Shown here piece after piece: positions 7,049 through 8,333 of a DNA stretch of 8,333 nucleotides; the stretch's first letter is position 1, and every line of letters begins with the position of its first letter. The translations under genes and the position numbers were made by a program. The notes below the pieces were generated by a model. It saw only the letters and a list, made by a program, of their open reading frames with translations. It was not told the DNA's origin and did not search any database. The stretch comes from Pseudomonas sp. (GTDB lineage: Bacteria; Pseudomonadota; Gammaproteobacteria; Pseudomonadales; Pseudomonadaceae), in contig DQGF01000566.1 of NCBI GenBank assembly GCA_003525045.1, positions 1 to 8,333 of the forward strand, read 5' to 3'.

Positions 7049-7174
7049 GGCCCGGTGATGTGCCTGTCGGGCCGGCGGATATGGCCTTTGCTCAAGCACC
7101 TGCGTGAAGAACTGCTGATCGTCATGGGCACCGCTTCTTCCGACGCTGTGCTGCCACAAATCGTGCGCAAGCTT
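7049..7174 (+). pseudogene. Remnant of a DctA/GltP-type dicarboxylate-amino acid:cation symporter
   Basis: The plus strand here reads GPVMCLSGRRIWPLLKHLRE followed by ELLIVMGTASSDAVLPQIVR and KL. This closely resembles the conserved core of the DAACS family; E. coli DctA, from memory, has [20 protein letters not shown] at the serine-rich motif. Only about 42 of some 430 codons remain. There is no start codon with a ribosome binding site, the upstream part is missing where the paralog pair ends, and similarity stops at about 7174, shortly before the REPIN. The frame stays open by chance to 7288. The fragment is GC-rich like the core genome, unlike the adjacent pair, so it is probably the leftover of a resident gene cut at both sides. 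The family assignment is strong; which substrate subgroup is unknown. Confidence 0.75.
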
Positions 7175-7187
7175 GCGGTTAGAATGT

Positions 7188-7275
7188 CTTCGCGGGCAAG
7201 CCTCGCTCCTACAGATGATCAGGTGGCCAAATTATGGTCTACACAAAACCGTAGGAGCGAGGCTTGCCCGCGAAG
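7188..7275. repeat. REPIN: two inverted REP sequences
   Basis: The arm 7188-7212 and the arm 7251-7275 are perfect reverse complements over 25 bases around a 38-base spacer. The arms hold the familiar Pseudomonas REP core GTAGGAGCGAGGCTTGCCCG (right arm) and its complement. Such paired REPs are mobilised non-autonomously by RAYT transposases encoded elsewhere in the genome. It lies between convergent genes, the usual place, where it may also slow transcription or protect mRNA 3' ends. Confidence 0.92.
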
Positions 7276-7301
7276 GCACCATCATTGACGAACACAATCT
7301 T

Positions 7302-8273
7302 TCAATCCGCAGCGACCCTCGCAAACCCTTCACGAATCTTCTCTTCCGGCAGATCATCGGCAATAAACACGATCACGCTTTCCCGCGCTTCATCGTCCGC
7401 CCATTCGGTATCCCAATCGAAGCCGTACAACTTCAAGACACCTTGGAACACCATGCGTCGCGGCTCGCCAAGAATGTTCAGCACACCCTTGTAGCGCAGC
7501 AATTGCTTGCCATGCTCTTCCAGCAGCTCGTTCATGAACTCGCTGAGCCTGTCAATATCCAGCGGCTTTTCAGTACGCAGTACCAGGCTGGAAATGCGGT
7601 CGATGGAAGGCGCCTTGCTGACGGGTCGCAAACTCACGCCGCCTCCAAGATCGGCATTGAGATTGAAACCGCGGACATCGAGCAATTCGGCCAGGTCGAT
7701 CTTGCCGTGTTCGACCACGCGGATCGGCGCGCGACGGTTGATGCGGGTTAGGCGTTCGCTCAATGCGGTGAAGGTCGCCTCGTCCACCAGATCGCGCTTG
7801 CTCACCAGCAGACGGTCGGCGAAACCGATTTGTGCCTGGGCGATGGTCTGGGTCAGGTGCACGTCAGCGTGCGCCGCGTCTACCAAGGTGATGATGCCGT
7901 CGAGGATGTAACGCTCACGCAGTTCTTCGTCAATGAAGAAGGTTTGCGCCACCGGTGCAGGATCAGCCAGGCCCGTGCATTCGATCACCAGGCGGTCGAA
8001 GGTGATTTCGCCGCTGTCCAGGCGCTCTAGCAGCAGGTACAACGCTTTGGTCAAGTCGGTGTGGATGGTGCAGCAGACGCAACCGTTGGACAGTGTCATC
8101 ACTTGCACCGGTTCTTCACCCAACAGTTGAGTATCGATACCGGCATCGCTGAATTCATTTTCGATCACGGCGATTTTCAGGCCGTGCTCGGCTTTGAGCA
8201 GGTGGCGCAACAGCGTGGTTTTTCCCGCGCCGAGGAAGCCACTCAGGATCGTTACTGGAATGGGAGAGGACAA
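7302..8273 (-). CDS. yjiA: YjiA-family COG0523 (CobW-like) metal-handling GTPase
   Basis: This 323-residue cytosolic P-loop GTPase aligns nearly end to end with E. coli YjiA (318 residues, from memory). Visible: Walker [10 protein letters not shown] at 12-20; ENEF at 38-41; the family CxCC motif CVCC at 65-68, which binds Zn or other transition metals; ECTGLADP; and a G4-type motif SKRD in place of NKxD, as E. coli YjiA has TKTD. The C-terminal half carries [10 protein letters not shown] and [14 protein letters not shown]. The start is TTG, chosen because AGGAG (8285-8281) lies seven bases upstream and [17 protein letters not shown] matches the family N-terminus. COG0523 proteins are metallochaperones or metal-homeostasis GTPases; the client of YjiA is not established. 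In enterobacteria and pseudomonads it usually follows a CstA/BtsT-type transporter and yjiX; those genes would lie beyond the right edge. It is convergent with the paralog pair. Confidence 0.93.
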   Translation of the reverse strand: MSSPIPVTILSGFLGAGKTTLLRHLLKAEHGLKIAVIENEFSDAGIDTQLLGEEPVQVMTLSNGCVCCTIHTDLTKALYLLLERLDSGEITFDRLVIECTGLADPAPVAQTFFIDEELRERYILDGIITLVDAAHADVHLTQTIAQAQIGFADRLLVSKRDLVDEATFTALSERLTRINRRAPIRVVEHGKIDLAELLDVRGFNLNADLGGGVSLRPVSKAPSIDRISSLVLRTEKPLDIDRLSEFMNELLEEHGKQLLRYKGVLNILGEPRRMVFQGVLKLYGFDWDTEWADDEARESVIVFIADDLPEEKIREGFARVAAD

Positions 8274-8319
8274 CTGAAGTCTCCTGTTTCACAAAATTAG
8301 AAAAGCAGCACAAAACAAA

Positions 8320-8333
8320 TGTGGGAGCGGGCT
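8320..8333. repeat. Edge of a further REP sequence
   Basis: TGTGGGAGCGGGCT at the right edge matches the start of a common Pseudomonas REP (GTGGGAGCGGGCTTGC...). It is cut by the window end. It sits about 50 bases upstream of the yjiA start, so it lies between yjiA and its upstream neighbour. Confidence 0.6.

Noticed and set aside
7173..7911. Plus-strand open frames over the REPIN and opposite yjiA
   Set aside because: They are mirror frames of yjiA, or run through the REPIN; no protein family is seen.

Overview
This window looks like chromosomal DNA of a Pseudomonas, most likely of the P. fluorescens group. The basis is high-GC coding with Pseudomonas-type codon use, the gene order ettA / morA / glyA / yjiA (from memory the same backbone as the P. 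aeruginosa PA4595-PA4604 neighbourhood, without the mexCD-oprJ/nfxB genes that separate ettA and morA there), and P. fluorescens-type REP sequences. No database search was possible, so all names rest on recognition of motifs and remembered family sequences.

Layout: (1) 1-65, minus strand: the first 21 codons of ettA, running off the left edge. (2) 66-351: a divergent intergenic region with several strong inverted repeats. (3) 352-4197, plus: morA, a large membrane-anchored PAS-PAS-PAS-PAS-GGDEF-EAL cyclic-di-GMP enzyme with a TTG start. (4) 4177-4436: an unusual intergenic region holding a perfect 26-bp inverted repeat that copies the 3' end of morA, a CAAGCTT heptamer array, an exact DnaA box and the glyA promoter region. 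(5) 4437-5690, plus: glyA, followed by a textbook intrinsic terminator. (6) 5899-7017, plus: two tandem, AT-richer genes coding for related proteins I do not recognise, probably a two-gene operon of accessory origin. (7) 7049-7174, plus: a short remnant of a DctA/GltP-type symporter gene. (8) 7188-7275: a REPIN (paired inverted REPs). (9) 7302-8273, minus: yjiA, a COG0523 metal-handling GTPase with a TTG start. (10) 8320-8333: the edge of another REP.

The housekeeping genes are not obviously one pathway: EttA gates translation by energy state, MorA sets local c-di-GMP and so motility and biofilm behaviour, GlyA feeds one-carbon units and glycine, and YjiA is a putative metallochaperone GTPase usually found with a peptide/pyruvate transporter and a small YjiX protein. 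The variable part is the glyA-yjiA interval, where an AT-rich paralogous gene pair abuts a dead transporter fragment. This is the best candidate for something undescribed, although nothing in the sequence reveals its function.
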